Below are positions 18,001-25,908 of a stretch of DNA of 64,000 bases, piece after piece. The position numbers and the translations under genes are program-made. The notes beneath the pieces were generated by a model, which was given only the letters and a program-made list of their open reading frames with translations, was not told the DNA's origin and ran no database searches. The first letter of the stretch is position 1; every line of letters begins with the position of its first letter. The stretch covers positions 1-64,000 of the forward strand of contig PLXW01000017.1 in NCBI GenBank assembly GCA_003151595.1. Direction: 5' to 3'. The DNA is from Myxococcales bacterium (GTDB lineage Bacteria; Myxococcota; Polyangia; Polyangiales; Polyangiaceae).

Positions 18001-18176
18001 AGGAGCCCGCCGAGGCCCAGGCCTCCGATGAAGATCGCGACGACGGCGGCGGAGGCGGCGGTCGAGACGCCGAAGAAGAGACGGAACTCGCGCTCCCAGA
18101 CGGTCTGGTAGACGAGCGCGCAGAAGCCGCTGAAGAAGAGCAGCCCGGCGATCTTCGCCTCGGCACGACGTTGCAT
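15036..18176 (-). CDS. Membrane-bound spermidine-synthase-like fusion protein
   Basis: A 1046-residue fusion. Roughly residues 1-480 form 12 or more membrane segments of an MFS-like transporter (opening with IAGLLFFSGFCALVYQTVWERE, typical of fused spermidine-synthase membrane proteins). The following domain has the SAM/aminopropyl-transferase core: FVIGMATGCTAGWLAAVPSI, VDVAEVEPATLEMARRS and DVIFSEPSNPYRAGVAALYT. The last ~200 residues are alpha-helical, TPR-like. True spermidine synthases are soluble; these fusions are widespread, and the reaction is unproved. It converges on the TPR gene with only 3 bp between stops. Confidence 0.8.
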   Translation of the reverse strand: MQRRAEAKIAGLLFFSGFCALVYQTVWEREFRLFFGVSTAASAAVVAIFIGGLGLGGLLFGRRADAHANPLALYARLEAVVAVAASVTPLLVVVARQIYVALGGSAVLSTAGATVVRLVLATLVLGVPTVAMGGTLPAAARAAARSDASARVGLLYGVNTLGAVAGAIVATFLSIEVFGNRLTLWLACLVNLLVAVAARSLARDARPSPAPAEAHDDAPPAANATAASSLVPRGFVLFASAVVGFAFFLMELVDYRMLAPLVGGTVFTFGLVLALALAGIGCGGLLYARHHARRPATLAAFALSCAFEGLGLALPFALGDQIALLALRLRPLADFGLAGYATSIGIVAAVVVVPAALVAGYQFPLLIALAEGVGLGRSIGEVYAANTLGAIAGAIAGGFGLMTLLSALGCWRLATALLVALALAAVVVSSLRERRRRGLIAPLVVATAASLLLAATGPTALWRHRGIGAGRANVDTYAEPNHAHAERNAARAATLWEADGREASVAILREDDLSLVIGGKVDGTARGDAATQVGGGLLPALLHPNPKRAFVIGMATGCTAGWLAAVPSIERVDVAEVEPATLEMARRSAAVNHGALDDPKVHVVEADGREVLLASRETYDVIFSEPSNPYRAGVAALYTQEFYRSIRVRLGEDGLFAQWLQGYEVDAATVRLVLATLGSVFPYAEVWELMPNDLLIVAGNHAPEWNAPALRRRLAEPGFHDGFLAAWAVDDLEGVVAHFRAGDALVRTIVERADGAFNGDDTNALEFSFARTLGKRGLFDVADVVAVARQMHADTPPIAPGEIDLARVGEETASSRVAEEVPPSPIAGAPTDVAARTRAKLAYIAGDLSFAARTWRSQASAPRSPIEILLVAESFTEASDPAAAGYVDALALSSPTEAACVRARASCLAHVPSCGGELRDAFVRFRDDPWVFRPLAKRTLEAASDFAIREPVHAPALLDAMAQPFAAMGLDRTRLATLAKTSAAVGDFARCRAAYEGAEPYPVWELASLQRRAVCYEKTGSPLATKALRDVEELLAHAPSRFAAGL

Positions 18177-18397
18177 GAAGGGGCCATGCTAACCGCGAAG
18201 AGCACAGGCGAGCGGCGAGACGCCATCCGTTCGAGGGTGTTCCTCAGCGATCTCTCGCGCACCCTCACCCCCCGGCCCCCTCTCCCGCAAGGGGAGAGGG
18301 GGAGTCAATGCGTGATCTCTCCTCCCCTCTCCCCTTGCGGGAGAGGGGCTGGGGGTGAGGGTGCGCGAGGCACGAGGAGAAGATCTGCAACACGCAG
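18177..18397. other. Intergenic region carrying a REP-like element
   Basis: The 221-bp gap between the GMC gene stop and the spermidine-synthase-like start is mostly the palindromic element described separately. No coding sequence is apparent. Confidence 0.6.
18254..18369. repeat. REP-like palindromic element, copy 1
   Basis: A 116-bp element bounded by terminal inverted arms (left CTCGCGCACCCTCACCCCC, right its complement). Inside are two GC-rich hairpins around CTCTCCCGCAAGGGGAGAG and CCTCTCCCCTTGCGGGAGAG. The same element occurs at 23596-23710. The design matches REP/BIME-type dispersed repeats seen in many bacteria. Confidence 0.85.
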
Positions 18398-19942
18398 TTA
18401 GAAGAGCATTCCTTCCCTCGCCCACTCGCCGAAGCGCTCTCCGATCATCAGCGTCGGCAGGTTCGTGTTCGCCATCGGGATCGTGGGCATCACGCTGGCG
18501 TCGGCAACGACCAGCCCTTCCACGCCGCGCACACGCCCGCGTCCGTCGCACGCCGCCTCCGCGTCGCCGTCGACGCCCATCGGCACGGTGCCGCACGGGT
18601 GATACCCGCTGCCGGTGATCCGCCACACGAAGCGATCGAGCGACGCGCGGTCATCGAGCACGCGACGCGGAGGCCAGAACGGCGTCGCCATCTCCCGCAT
18701 CGCCGGCGTCTGCACCAGCTTCCACGCCAGCATCAGCGCATCGACGGCGCGCGAGCGATCGACGTCGTCCACCAGGAACATCGAGTCGACGCGCGGCTTC
18801 GCGCGGATGTTCGCGCTGTCGATCCACAAGCGCCCCGCCGCGCGCGGCTTGCCGATGCAGATCGACATCGTCACGAACCACGGCAGCTCGATATGCGGGA
18901 GCGGCATGAACGAGCCGGGCTGCACCTGCATGTCGTTCGGGCACGGGCTGTTCTCGGAGGTGACGCGCATCACCGCCTGGATGATCGGGTTGTGGATGCC
19001 GCCGATCCCCGGACCCGGGCGAAAGAAGAGCGCGCACCCCGGGTGATCGAGGAGACGCGCGCCGACCTGCTTCGCATCGGCCACGAAATCGACCCCGAGG
19101 CGCTCGACCACCTCGCGTGGACCGACGCCCGATCGCTGCAAGAGCTGCGGCGTGGCGATCGCCCCCGCGCTGAGGATCACGTTGCGCGTCTCGATGTCCC
19201 ACGCGCGCCCCAGCGTCTCGACCTCGAGGCCGACGACGCGGCGGCGATCGTCGAAGCGAATGCGGCGAACGATCGTGTCGGCCTGGATGCGAAGGTTCGG
19301 GCGCGCGCGAACGCTCTCGGTGAGGTAGCAACGCGCGGCGCTCATGCGCTGCCCGGCGACCTTGTTCATGGCGTGCGGGCCGGCGCCGCGCTGCGTGGGG
19401 TCGTTCGTGTCGCTGCACTTCGGGTAGCCGAGGCTCGCGCACGCATCGAGAAAGCCGCGGTTCCACAGCGTGAGCTCTTCGGGCGTGTGGCGGCGGATCG
19501 GGATGAGGCCCGACTGCGAGTGCCAGTCGTTCACGACGTCGAGATCGTTCTCGAGCCGCTTGAACGCCGGAAGGCACTTCGCCCAGCTCCACTCGTCGAG
19601 CCCGCGCGCGGCCCACTCGTCGTAGTCGTACGGCTCGCCACGAAGAGCGATGCACGTGTTCACCGCCGACGAGCCGCCGACGACCTTGCCGCGCGGAAGC
19701 GCGAGGGTGATCTGGCGGGGCGTCGGCCGATGCGCCAGCCCCCAGTCGTGCGCGGTCATCGAGTTGCGCGTACCGTCGGCGAGATCGCTGGGGAGCTCGC
19801 ACGCGGGGGGATAGTCGGGGCCCGCTTCCAAGAGGAGCACCTCGCGCGCGGAGCTCTCGGTGGCGCGCGTAGCGATGACGGCCCCTGCCGAGCCGGCGCC
19901 GATGACGACGAGATCGGCGTGCGTCGTCATCATCGGCGCCAT
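18398..19942 (-). CDS. GMC-family FAD oxidoreductase
   Basis: A 514-residue glucose-methanol-choline type flavoenzyme. The N-terminal FAD motif VVIGAGSAGAVIATRATE with EAGPDYPP, the GMC signature 1-like stretch LPRGKVVGGSSAVNTCIALRG, and the C-terminal GTVPMG and VADASVMPTIPMANTNLPT with the proposed catalytic H-N pair region (SGYHPCGTVPMG carries the His) are all visible. It oxidises an alcohol, using O2 or another acceptor; the substrate is unknown. It follows the Rossmann-reductase gene by 9 bp and is thus the last gene of a two-gene or longer operon. Confidence 0.9.
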   Translation of the reverse strand: MAPMMTTHADLVVIGAGSAGAVIATRATESSAREVLLLEAGPDYPPACELPSDLADGTRNSMTAHDWGLAHRPTPRQITLALPRGKVVGGSSAVNTCIALRGEPYDYDEWAARGLDEWSWAKCLPAFKRLENDLDVVNDWHSQSGLIPIRRHTPEELTLWNRGFLDACASLGYPKCSDTNDPTQRGAGPHAMNKVAGQRMSAARCYLTESVRARPNLRIQADTIVRRIRFDDRRRVVGLEVETLGRAWDIETRNVILSAGAIATPQLLQRSGVGPREVVERLGVDFVADAKQVGARLLDHPGCALFFRPGPGIGGIHNPIIQAVMRVTSENSPCPNDMQVQPGSFMPLPHIELPWFVTMSICIGKPRAAGRLWIDSANIRAKPRVDSMFLVDDVDRSRAVDALMLAWKLVQTPAMREMATPFWPPRRVLDDRASLDRFVWRITGSGYHPCGTVPMGVDGDAEAACDGRGRVRGVEGLVVADASVMPTIPMANTNLPTLMIGERFGEWAREGMLF

Positions 19943-19951
19943 CGTACCGGA

Positions 19952-20599
19952 CTAACCGTGGAGCAACTTGAAAGCGCGGCCCCCCCAGTCGTTCCGGAGG
20001 AGGCCGGGGATGCACCACAGCATGCACAGCGGCTCGATCGCGCGCGCCGCTTCGGCGCCACCCATGTCTTCCGTCTCCCACCCGAAACGATCGAGGATCG
20101 CGCGGGCCTGCTCCTTGGCCGCGCCATCGTTGCCGCAGATGAACATCGACGGCTTCGACGGGAGCTTCGGGTTGACCATGAGCGCGCTGCCGACGCTGTT
20201 GAAGACCTTGACGAACCGCGCCCTGGGCGCGCGCTTCTGCAAGCGCTCGAGCAGCGACTCGTTCGGCCCGGTGAAGTACGCGAGCACGCCGTTGGTCGGC
20301 GGCGCGTCGGCGATCGGGTTCGTGGTGTCGAAGACGATCTTGCCGTTGAGCGCCTCGCCGCATTGCGCGATCGCGTCTTCGGCCGCGGTCCCTTTCACGG
20401 CCAGGACGACGATGCCACCGAAGCCCGCCGTCTCCGCGAGCGTTCCGGTCGACGCCTTCGCGCCTGCGCCCTTCTTCCAGTCGCCGAGCTTCGCCGGCTC
20501 ACGTGAGCCGCGCATGATTTCGTAGCCGTGCTTCAGGAACCCATCGGCCAGTACTTGCCCGACGGTCCCCGTTCCGATCACGCCGATCTTGTCGCTCAT
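19952..20599 (-). CDS. NADPH-dependent F420 reductase-like Rossmann protein
   Basis: A 215-residue dinucleotide-binding protein. It opens with the Rossmann fold IGVIGTGTVGQVLADGFLKHGYE and an NADP-favouring MRGSRE turn, then VVLAVKGTAAED and FDTTNPI, the pattern of the COG2085/Npd-type family that includes F420:NADPH oxidoreductase and STEAP-like reductases. The ATG at 20599 is preferred because a GGGAGG sits just upstream; an in-frame start at 20671 would add 24 non-conserved residues. It precedes the GMC oxidoreductase by 9 bp. Confidence 0.85.
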   Translation of the reverse strand: MSDKIGVIGTGTVGQVLADGFLKHGYEIMRGSREPAKLGDWKKGAGAKASTGTLAETAGFGGIVVLAVKGTAAEDAIAQCGEALNGKIVFDTTNPIADAPPTNGVLAYFTGPNESLLERLQKRAPRARFVKVFNSVGSALMVNPKLPSKPSMFICGNDGAAKEQARAILDRFGWETEDMGGAEAARAIEPLCMLWCIPGLLRNDWGGRAFKLLHG

Positions 20600-20694
20600 G
20601 AATGAACCTCCCTGTGACGCGGTCCCGTTTCGATGCGCGCGCAGCGTCTCCGTTTCGCGTGAGCGTGGCAATGGCGACGCGACGCGCGAACGGC

Positions 20695-21702
20695 TCAGGC
20701 GCTCGAGACCAGCTCCTTCAAACGCAGCGACGGAATCCGCGGCGACCCCTGGCGCTTCGTCTCGGCCTCTTTCACGAGCGCGATGATCTTCCGGTTCACG
20801 GGCGTCGCGATGCCGTGCGCCTCGCCGAGCCGCACGATCTCGCCGTTCAGGTAGTCGACCTCGGTGGCGCGCCCGCGATCGAGATCGTCGAGCATCGAGG
20901 AGCGCGCCTTGGGATCGATCTTCACCATCGTCGCCGCGACGCGGAAGAAGACGGCGTCCGGCAGCGAGAGGACGAACGGCGCGATGGCGGGGATCATCCG
21001 GCCGACGCGCGCGAGTCGAATCCCCGCGGCGCGCACGACGGCGAGCCCTTCACGCACGCACGCGGCCATGATGCGGCGGTACTCGCGGTCGAGTAGCTGC
21101 TCTTTGATCGGGATGCCGGAGAGCGCGTTGACCGAGTTGTTCAGATTGATGAGCAGCTTGCTCCACTGGACGCCGTCGAGATCGGCCCGCACTTCGACGT
21201 CGAACTTCGCGTCTCGGAGCGCGGCGGCGATCGCGGACTCGGCGCCGTCGTGCTTCTGGATGGCGAGCGGGCCGCTGGTGCCGTTGTGAAAGCGACCGGG
21301 CCCCACGCGCGCGACGTTGAAGGGGACCATCCCCGCGAGGACGACGTGACCGGGGAGAACTGCGCGGAGGCGCGCCGGATTGGAGACGCCGTTCTGAAAG
21401 CTGACGAACGTGGTCGGTGTCTTCGCGATCGTGGCGAGCGGACGCGCGGCCTCTTCGGTGGCCATCGATTTCACGGTCACCAGGATCGCGTCGCGGTCGG
21501 CCAGCACGTCGGGGGACGCGAAGTACTTCACGCGCGACGCTTCGATCCGCTCGTGCCCGCCGGTGTAATCGGTGAGCTCGATCCCGTTCGCTTCGATCTC
21601 CGCGCCGAGCCTCCCGACGAGGACGACGTCGTGCCCCGCGGCGATCAGCTTCGCCCCGACGTACGTCCCGATCGCGCCAGCCCCCAGGACGCCGATCTTC
21701 AC
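20695..21702 (-). CDS. 2-Dehydropantoate 2-reductase-like protein
   Basis: A 335-residue ApbA/PanE-family NADPH reductase starting at GTG. The nucleotide motif IGVLGAGAIGTYVGAKLIAAG and the substrate-side KLLINLNNSVNALSGI (with the conserved K and N of PanE) are intact. The family makes pantoate for coenzyme A, but many paralogues reduce other 2-oxo acids. It begins 8 bp after the acyl-CoA dehydrogenase stop, so it belongs to that transcription unit. Whether it is the genome's pantoate enzyme cannot be decided. Confidence 0.85.
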   Translation of the reverse strand: MKIGVLGAGAIGTYVGAKLIAAGHDVVLVGRLGAEIEANGIELTDYTGGHERIEASRVKYFASPDVLADRDAILVTVKSMATEEAARPLATIAKTPTTFVSFQNGVSNPARLRAVLPGHVVLAGMVPFNVARVGPGRFHNGTSGPLAIQKHDGAESAIAAALRDAKFDVEVRADLDGVQWSKLLINLNNSVNALSGIPIKEQLLDREYRRIMAACVREGLAVVRAAGIRLARVGRMIPAIAPFVLSLPDAVFFRVAATMVKIDPKARSSMLDDLDRGRATEVDYLNGEIVRLGEAHGIATPVNRKIIALVKEAETKRQGSPRIPSLRLKELVSSA

Positions 21703-21710
21703 TGGCGCCT

Positions 21711-22859
21711 CTACGCGAGCACGTTCCGCGCGATCACGATGCGCTGCACTTCGCTCGTCCCCTCGTAGATCGTCGTCACGCGCACGTCGCGCAGGTGGCG
21801 CTCGGCGGCGAACTCGCGCACGTAGCCGTAGCCGCCGTGGATCTGCACCGCGTGGTTGCAGATGCGGTTGGCCGATTCGCTGGCGAAGAGCTTCGCCATC
21901 GAGGCCTCACGCGAGAAGGGCTTCCCCGCTTCCTTCAGCCACGCCGCGCGCATGCAGAGGAGGTGCGCGGCGTCGAGCTCGGTCTTGCAGTCGGCGAGCT
22001 TCCACTGGATCGCCTGGAAGTCGCCGATGGGTTTGTCGAACGCCTTGCGATCGCGGGCGTAGGTCACGCTCTCGTCGAGCGCAGCGCGCGCGATGCCGAT
22101 GGCCTGCGCGCTGATGCCGATGCGCCCGCCGTCGAGCGCCATCATCGCGATCTTGAAGCCCCCTTCGGGCTCACCGAGGAGCGCGCTGTCGGGGACGCGC
22201 ATGGCGTCGAACTCGAGCGACACGGTGTTCGATCCTCGGATGCCCATCTTGTCTTCGGCGCGACCGATCTGGAGGCCCGGCGTCCCCCCTTCGACGAGGA
22301 AGCACGAGATCCCGCGCGTGCCCGGATGCGTCGCGCGATCGCCCGTGCGCGCCCACACGACCATGACGCCGGCGTGCGCGCCGCTCGTGATCCACTGCTT
22401 GGCGCCGTTGATGACGTAGTGCGCGCCGTCGCGCGTGGCGGTCGTGCTCATGCCGCCGGGATCGCTCCCCGCTTCGGGCTCGCTGAGCGCGAACGATCCG
22501 GCCGCGTACTCGCCGATGGCGAGCTTCGGGTTGTACGCGCGCCGCTGCGCCTCGGTGCCGAACTTGGCGATCACTTCGCCGACCATGTTGGTCACGGCCA
22601 TCGTGACCGCGGTCGACGCGCACGCGCGGGAGACTTCCTGCATCGCCAGCGCGTACGAGATCGCGCCCGCACCCGCGCCGCCGTACTCCTCGGGCACGTT
22701 CACCGCGCAGAGGCCGAGGTCGGCGAGCCCTTTCAGGATCTCGCGCGGAAAGCGCTCGGACTTGTCGATCTCGGCGGCCTTGGGCGCGATGACGCGCGTG
22801 GCGTAGTCGCGCGCCGTTTGCTGGACGAGGCGTTGGGTTTCGTTGAGCTCGAGTTGCAT
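21711..22859 (-). CDS. Acyl-CoA dehydrogenase (1)
   Basis: A 382-residue FAD enzyme of the short/medium-chain acyl-CoA dehydrogenase class. LSEPEAGSDPGGMSTTATRDG is the signature 1 region, YVINGAKQWITSGAHAGV the FAD-side beta domain, and the C-terminus has IHGGYGYVREFAAERHLRDV then TTIYEGTSEVQRIVIARN, which includes the catalytic glutamate (YEGTSE). It oxidises the alpha-beta bond of acyl-CoAs and passes electrons to ETF. It begins 4 bp after the lipoprotein stop and precedes the PanE-like gene by 8 bp. Confidence 0.93.
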   Translation of the reverse strand: MQLELNETQRLVQQTARDYATRVIAPKAAEIDKSERFPREILKGLADLGLCAVNVPEEYGGAGAGAISYALAMQEVSRACASTAVTMAVTNMVGEVIAKFGTEAQRRAYNPKLAIGEYAAGSFALSEPEAGSDPGGMSTTATRDGAHYVINGAKQWITSGAHAGVMVVWARTGDRATHPGTRGISCFLVEGGTPGLQIGRAEDKMGIRGSNTVSLEFDAMRVPDSALLGEPEGGFKIAMMALDGGRIGISAQAIGIARAALDESVTYARDRKAFDKPIGDFQAIQWKLADCKTELDAAHLLCMRAAWLKEAGKPFSREASMAKLFASESANRICNHAVQIHGGYGYVREFAAERHLRDVRVTTIYEGTSEVQRIVIARNVLA

Positions 22860-22863
22860 GGGA

Positions 22864-23721
22864 TCAGAGGCTGAAGGTCACTTTGGCTGCCCATCCACCA
22901 GGACTGGGCATCTTCCAATCTTTGACCGCGTCGACGATGCAATCGACCTTCGCTTCACCGTCTCGGCTCGGCGGCGCGACGCCGACCGCGAGCACCTTGC
23001 CGTGCGCGTGCTTCTTCTTGTGCTCGGCCTCGCCCGCCTCGACGTAGACGGTGACCTTAAACACGCCGCGGATCTTCCCCTTGCACTGCATGGCGTCGCT
23101 CGACTCGGTGGCGAGCACGCTCGACACCTTGTCCGATCGCCACGGAACGGCGGGGCGGGCGTCGCCCACGTCGAACGAGATCGACTTCTGCACTTCGGCT
23201 TCGCCGCCGTCGGGCTTGGGCCAGTGCGCGCTCGTCACCACTTGCAGAACGCACTTCTCGGTCGCGCGATCGCCGATCGTCGAGTCCTCGAGGTACGCCC
23301 ACTTCGCCGCGCCGTCGGCGCCCACGCGAATGAAGAACTTCGCGTCGCCGGCGAGGAACTCCACGCGCTGCATCCCCTGCTTCTGGCACTCGAGGAACTG
23401 ATTCTGGAGGCCATCGAACGCGCGGTTCGTCGCCACTTCGTCGATCGACCCGAGCTCCTGCGACGCCTGGATCGGCGGCGGCGACGCGTGCACCGGCGCG
23501 GCCTCCGCAGGCGCTTCGACGGCAGGCGGCGGAGGCGCGCTTCCGCACGCGACCGAGAGGAGCGCGAGAAGGCCACCGAGGCCACCGAGATTCGCCCCGC
23601 GTCCCCTCACCCCCCCGCCCCCTCTCCCGTAAAGGGAGAGGGGGAGCAGACGGTGATCTCTCCTCCCCTCTCCCCTTGCGGGAGAGGGGCCGGGGGTGAG
23701 GGTGCGCGGGTACTGAGACAT
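22864..23721 (-). CDS. Lipoprotein of unknown function; N-terminus runs through a REP element
   Basis: A predicted lipoprotein of up to 285 residues. From the ATG at 23721, the first ~37 residues (RTLTPGPSPARGEG and so on) are the translation of REP copy 2. The hydrophobic signal GGLGGLLALLSVAC has its lipobox cysteine about 59 residues from that ATG. A GTG at 23610, right at the edge of the element, would give a normal 21-residue signal peptide and is probably the better start. The mature protein has a proline linker and a beta-rich body (VEFLAGDAKFFIRVGADGAA; FKVTVYVEAGEAEHKKKHAH) reminiscent of TonB-C-like/AgmX-type domains. It sits between two acyl-CoA dehydrogenases, 5 and 4 bp away. Confidence 0.6.
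   Translation of the reverse strand: MSQYPRTLTPGPSPARGEGRRDHRLLPLSLYGRGGGGVRGRGANLGGLGGLLALLSVACGSAPPPPAVEAPAEAAPVHASPPPIQASQELGSIDEVATNRAFDGLQNQFLECQKQGMQRVEFLAGDAKFFIRVGADGAAKWAYLEDSTIGDRATEKCVLQVVTSAHWPKPDGGEAEVQKSISFDVGDARPAVPWRSDKVSSVLATESSDAMQCKGKIRGVFKVTVYVEAGEAEHKKKHAHGKVLAVGVAPPSRDGEAKVDCIVDAVKDWKMPSPGGWAAKVTFSL
23596..23710. repeat. REP-like palindromic element, copy 2
   Basis: A 115-bp element nearly identical to the copy at 18254-18369, with the same two hairpins and GGGGGTGAGGG end. The left arm has diverged at two positions. This copy overlaps the 5' part of the lipoprotein frame on the minus strand and stays open there. Confidence 0.85.
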
Positions 23722-23726
23722 GGCGC

Positions 23727-24869
23727 TCACGCTTTCAACAAACTCGCGGCGATGACGATGCGCTGAATCTCGCTGGTGCCTTCGTAGATCTCGGTGATGC
23801 GCGCGTCGCGGTAGTGACGCTCGACCGGGAACTCGCTCGAGTAGCCGTAACCGCCGTGGATCTGGATCGCCTTGTGCGCCACGCGCGTGCACATCTCGCT
23901 CGCGTACAGCTTCGCTTCGGCGCTCTCGGTGGTGTGGCGGACCTTCGCGTCCTTCATCGTGGCGGCGCGCCACGTGAGGAGGCGCGCGGCGTCGAGCTCG
24001 GTCGCCATGTCGGCGAGCATGAACTGGATCGCCTGGTGCTGCGCGATCGGGACGCCGAAGCTCTTTCGCTCCTTCGCGTACGCCGCCGCCGTCCCGAGCG
24101 CCGCCTTCGCGATGCCGAGCGCCTGGCTGGCGATGCCGATGCGACCGCCGTCGAGCGTGGCCATCGCCACCTTGAAGCCGTCGCCCACGTTCCCGACGAC
24201 CGCCTCGTCCGGCAGCTTGCAGTTCTCGAAGAAGACGGTGCACGAGTGCGCGGCGTGGATGCCGAGCTTGTGGTCGCGCGCGTTCTGCGTGAAGCCGGGC
24301 GTGTCCTTCGGAATCAAGAACGCGGTGTGCTTGATCTTCGGTCCGCTGCGATCGGTGACGGCGAAGAGCAAGATGAAGTCGGCGTGCGGGCCGTTCGTGA
24401 TCCAGTTCTTCGCGCCGTTGATGACGAACCCGCCGGGGACCTTCTCGGCGTTCGTCACCATCGTCTGCGCGTCGCTGCCGCTCATCGGCTCGGTGAGGCC
24501 GAAGCATCCGAGCTTCGCGCCGCTCGCCACCGGCGTGAGGACGTCGCGCTTCTGCGCGTCGGTGCCGAACTTGTAGACGGGGTCGCAGAAGAGCGAGTTG
24601 TTCACGCTCATGATGACGCCGCACGAAGCGCACGCTGCGCTGATCTCTTCCATCGCCAGCGCGTAGCTGAGCGTGTCCATCCCCGCGCCGCCGTACTCGG
24701 TGGGGATCGCCATCCCCATGAACCCGAGCTCGCCCATGCGCTTGACGATCTCGCTCGGCCAGCGCGCGCTCTTGTCGAGCTCCGCGGCCTTGGGGGCGAT
24801 CTCGCGCGTGGCGAAGTCGCGCGCGGCGTCGCGAATGAGGCGTTGCTCTTCGGTGAATTCGAAGTCCAT
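23727..24869 (-). CDS. Acyl-CoA dehydrogenase (2)
   Basis: A 380-residue acyl-CoA dehydrogenase, clearly a paralogue of the gene at 21711. Motifs: LTEPMSGSDAQTMVTNAEK, FVINGAKNWITNGPHADF, and IHGGYGYSSEFPVERHYRDA followed by ITEIYEGTSEIQRIVIAA with the catalytic glutamate. The similarity to butyryl-CoA and short-chain enzymes is general; chain length is not predictable. First gene of the minus-strand run acyl-CoA dehydrogenase-lipoprotein-acyl-CoA dehydrogenase-PanE-like. A tandem repeat and near-palindrome lie just upstream (24892-24929). Confidence 0.93.
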   Translation of the reverse strand: MDFEFTEEQRLIRDAARDFATREIAPKAAELDKSARWPSEIVKRMGELGFMGMAIPTEYGGAGMDTLSYALAMEEISAACASCGVIMSVNNSLFCDPVYKFGTDAQKRDVLTPVASGAKLGCFGLTEPMSGSDAQTMVTNAEKVPGGFVINGAKNWITNGPHADFILLFAVTDRSGPKIKHTAFLIPKDTPGFTQNARDHKLGIHAAHSCTVFFENCKLPDEAVVGNVGDGFKVAMATLDGGRIGIASQALGIAKAALGTAAAYAKERKSFGVPIAQHQAIQFMLADMATELDAARLLTWRAATMKDAKVRHTTESAEAKLYASEMCTRVAHKAIQIHGGYGYSSEFPVERHYRDARITEIYEGTSEIQRIVIAASLLKA

Positions 24870-24891
24870 GTTCGTGATTGTCTCGTTGCGA

Positions 24892-24929
24892 GAGTCGTTC
24901 CGCGAGTCGTTCCGCGCGAATGACTCGCG
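24892..24929. promoter_or_regulatory. Tandem repeat and inverted repeat upstream of acyl-CoA dehydrogenase 2
   Basis: Two direct 12-bp copies of GAGTCGTTCCGC (24892-24903, 24904-24915) are followed by an arm that makes CGCGAGTC (24901-24908) pair with GACTCGCG (24922-24929). It lies 22-60 bp before the dehydrogenase start, where an operator is plausible. There is no U-tract, so a terminator for the HAD gene is less likely. Confidence 0.4.
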
Positions 24930-24939
24930 CCTCTATTTG

Positions 24940-25743
24940 TCAGCTCTCTCGAGCGATTTCCACGAGCTTCTGCACTTCCGGCGCGCGGTCGCGCAGGCGC
25001 TGCTTCGGGCGGACGGCCACCGGAACGGATGCTTGCGACAGCATTGCAACGTCGAAGGCGTTGTCACCGAACGCGGCCACGAGCGTGCGCGTTTCGCCGA
25101 TGCGCGCGCGGAGGTTGTGCACTTTTCCTGCGGCGTACGGGATCGGGCGCACGACGTCGGCGATCATGCGCCCGGCTTCGTAGCGCGGGACGGCGGCGAT
25201 GATGTGATCGTCGTCGAACCCCACCGCTCGCCCCGCGTGCTCGATGATCGCCCGCGGCGAGGCGCTCACCAGGAACACCTCGGCGCCGCGCCCCTTGGCC
25301 CACGCGATCACCTTCAACACTTCGCGATGCAGCCGCGGCGCCAGGTTCGCGCGCGCCAGCACGTCGGCCGCAAAGGCGTCTACCTCGCTCGGCGTCCAAC
25401 CGGCGCATGCCCACGTCATCAATTCGCACACGGGTTCCTCGGGGAAACGCCCCGCGAGGTACTCGTCGTAGATACGCGCAGCGAGCGACTTGCCCGTGCC
25501 GTCGATCGCGAACGTCGGCGCGAGGTGCGTACGCGCGTCCTTCTCCATCGCGCGGCAGGCGGGCTCGCGGAAGTCGCCGTGCGCCACGAGCGCGTGGAAG
25601 AAATCTTCGCCCACGTCGCCGTCCCAGAGCGTGCCATCGCCGTCGAACGCCAGGACGCCGTCGGGCGTGGCCTTCAATGCGGCGTCGATGCGCTCGATGA
25701 CTCGGTCGGCGGGTTCGAGCGGGAGCGGCGACAACGACGTCAT
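24940..25743 (-). CDS. HAD-superfamily phosphatase (phosphoserine-phosphatase-like)
   Basis: A 267-residue HAD hydrolase. Motif I is VLAFDGDGTLWDGD with the nucleophilic Asp at about residue 34; motif II (S in LVSAS) and motif IV FGDNAFDVAM are present, and an alpha-helical cap sits between motif I and II as in subfamily IB. Members hydrolyse small phosphomonoesters, often phosphoserine; the substrate is not certain. Transcribed divergently from tolC. Confidence 0.85.
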   Translation of the reverse strand: MTSLSPLPLEPADRVIERIDAALKATPDGVLAFDGDGTLWDGDVGEDFFHALVAHGDFREPACRAMEKDARTHLAPTFAIDGTGKSLAARIYDEYLAGRFPEEPVCELMTWACAGWTPSEVDAFAADVLARANLAPRLHREVLKVIAWAKGRGAEVFLVSASPRAIIEHAGRAVGFDDDHIIAAVPRYEAGRMIADVVRPIPYAAGKVHNLRARIGETRTLVAAFGDNAFDVAMLSQASVPVAVRPKQRLRDRAPEVQKLVEIARES

Positions 25744-25908
25744 GGAGCTCTCGGCTTAGCATGGTCGACGGTCCGAGAGGCGGTGGCGGGGCGAGAGGCC
25801 TGGCCGAACGCGCAGGGATCCTCTATCGATGCCGCGTCGGCGCGCGGATTTGGCCCGCCGATGCATCCAAGGCAAGCGCTGGACACTCACGGAGAAGGTA
25901 AAACGACG

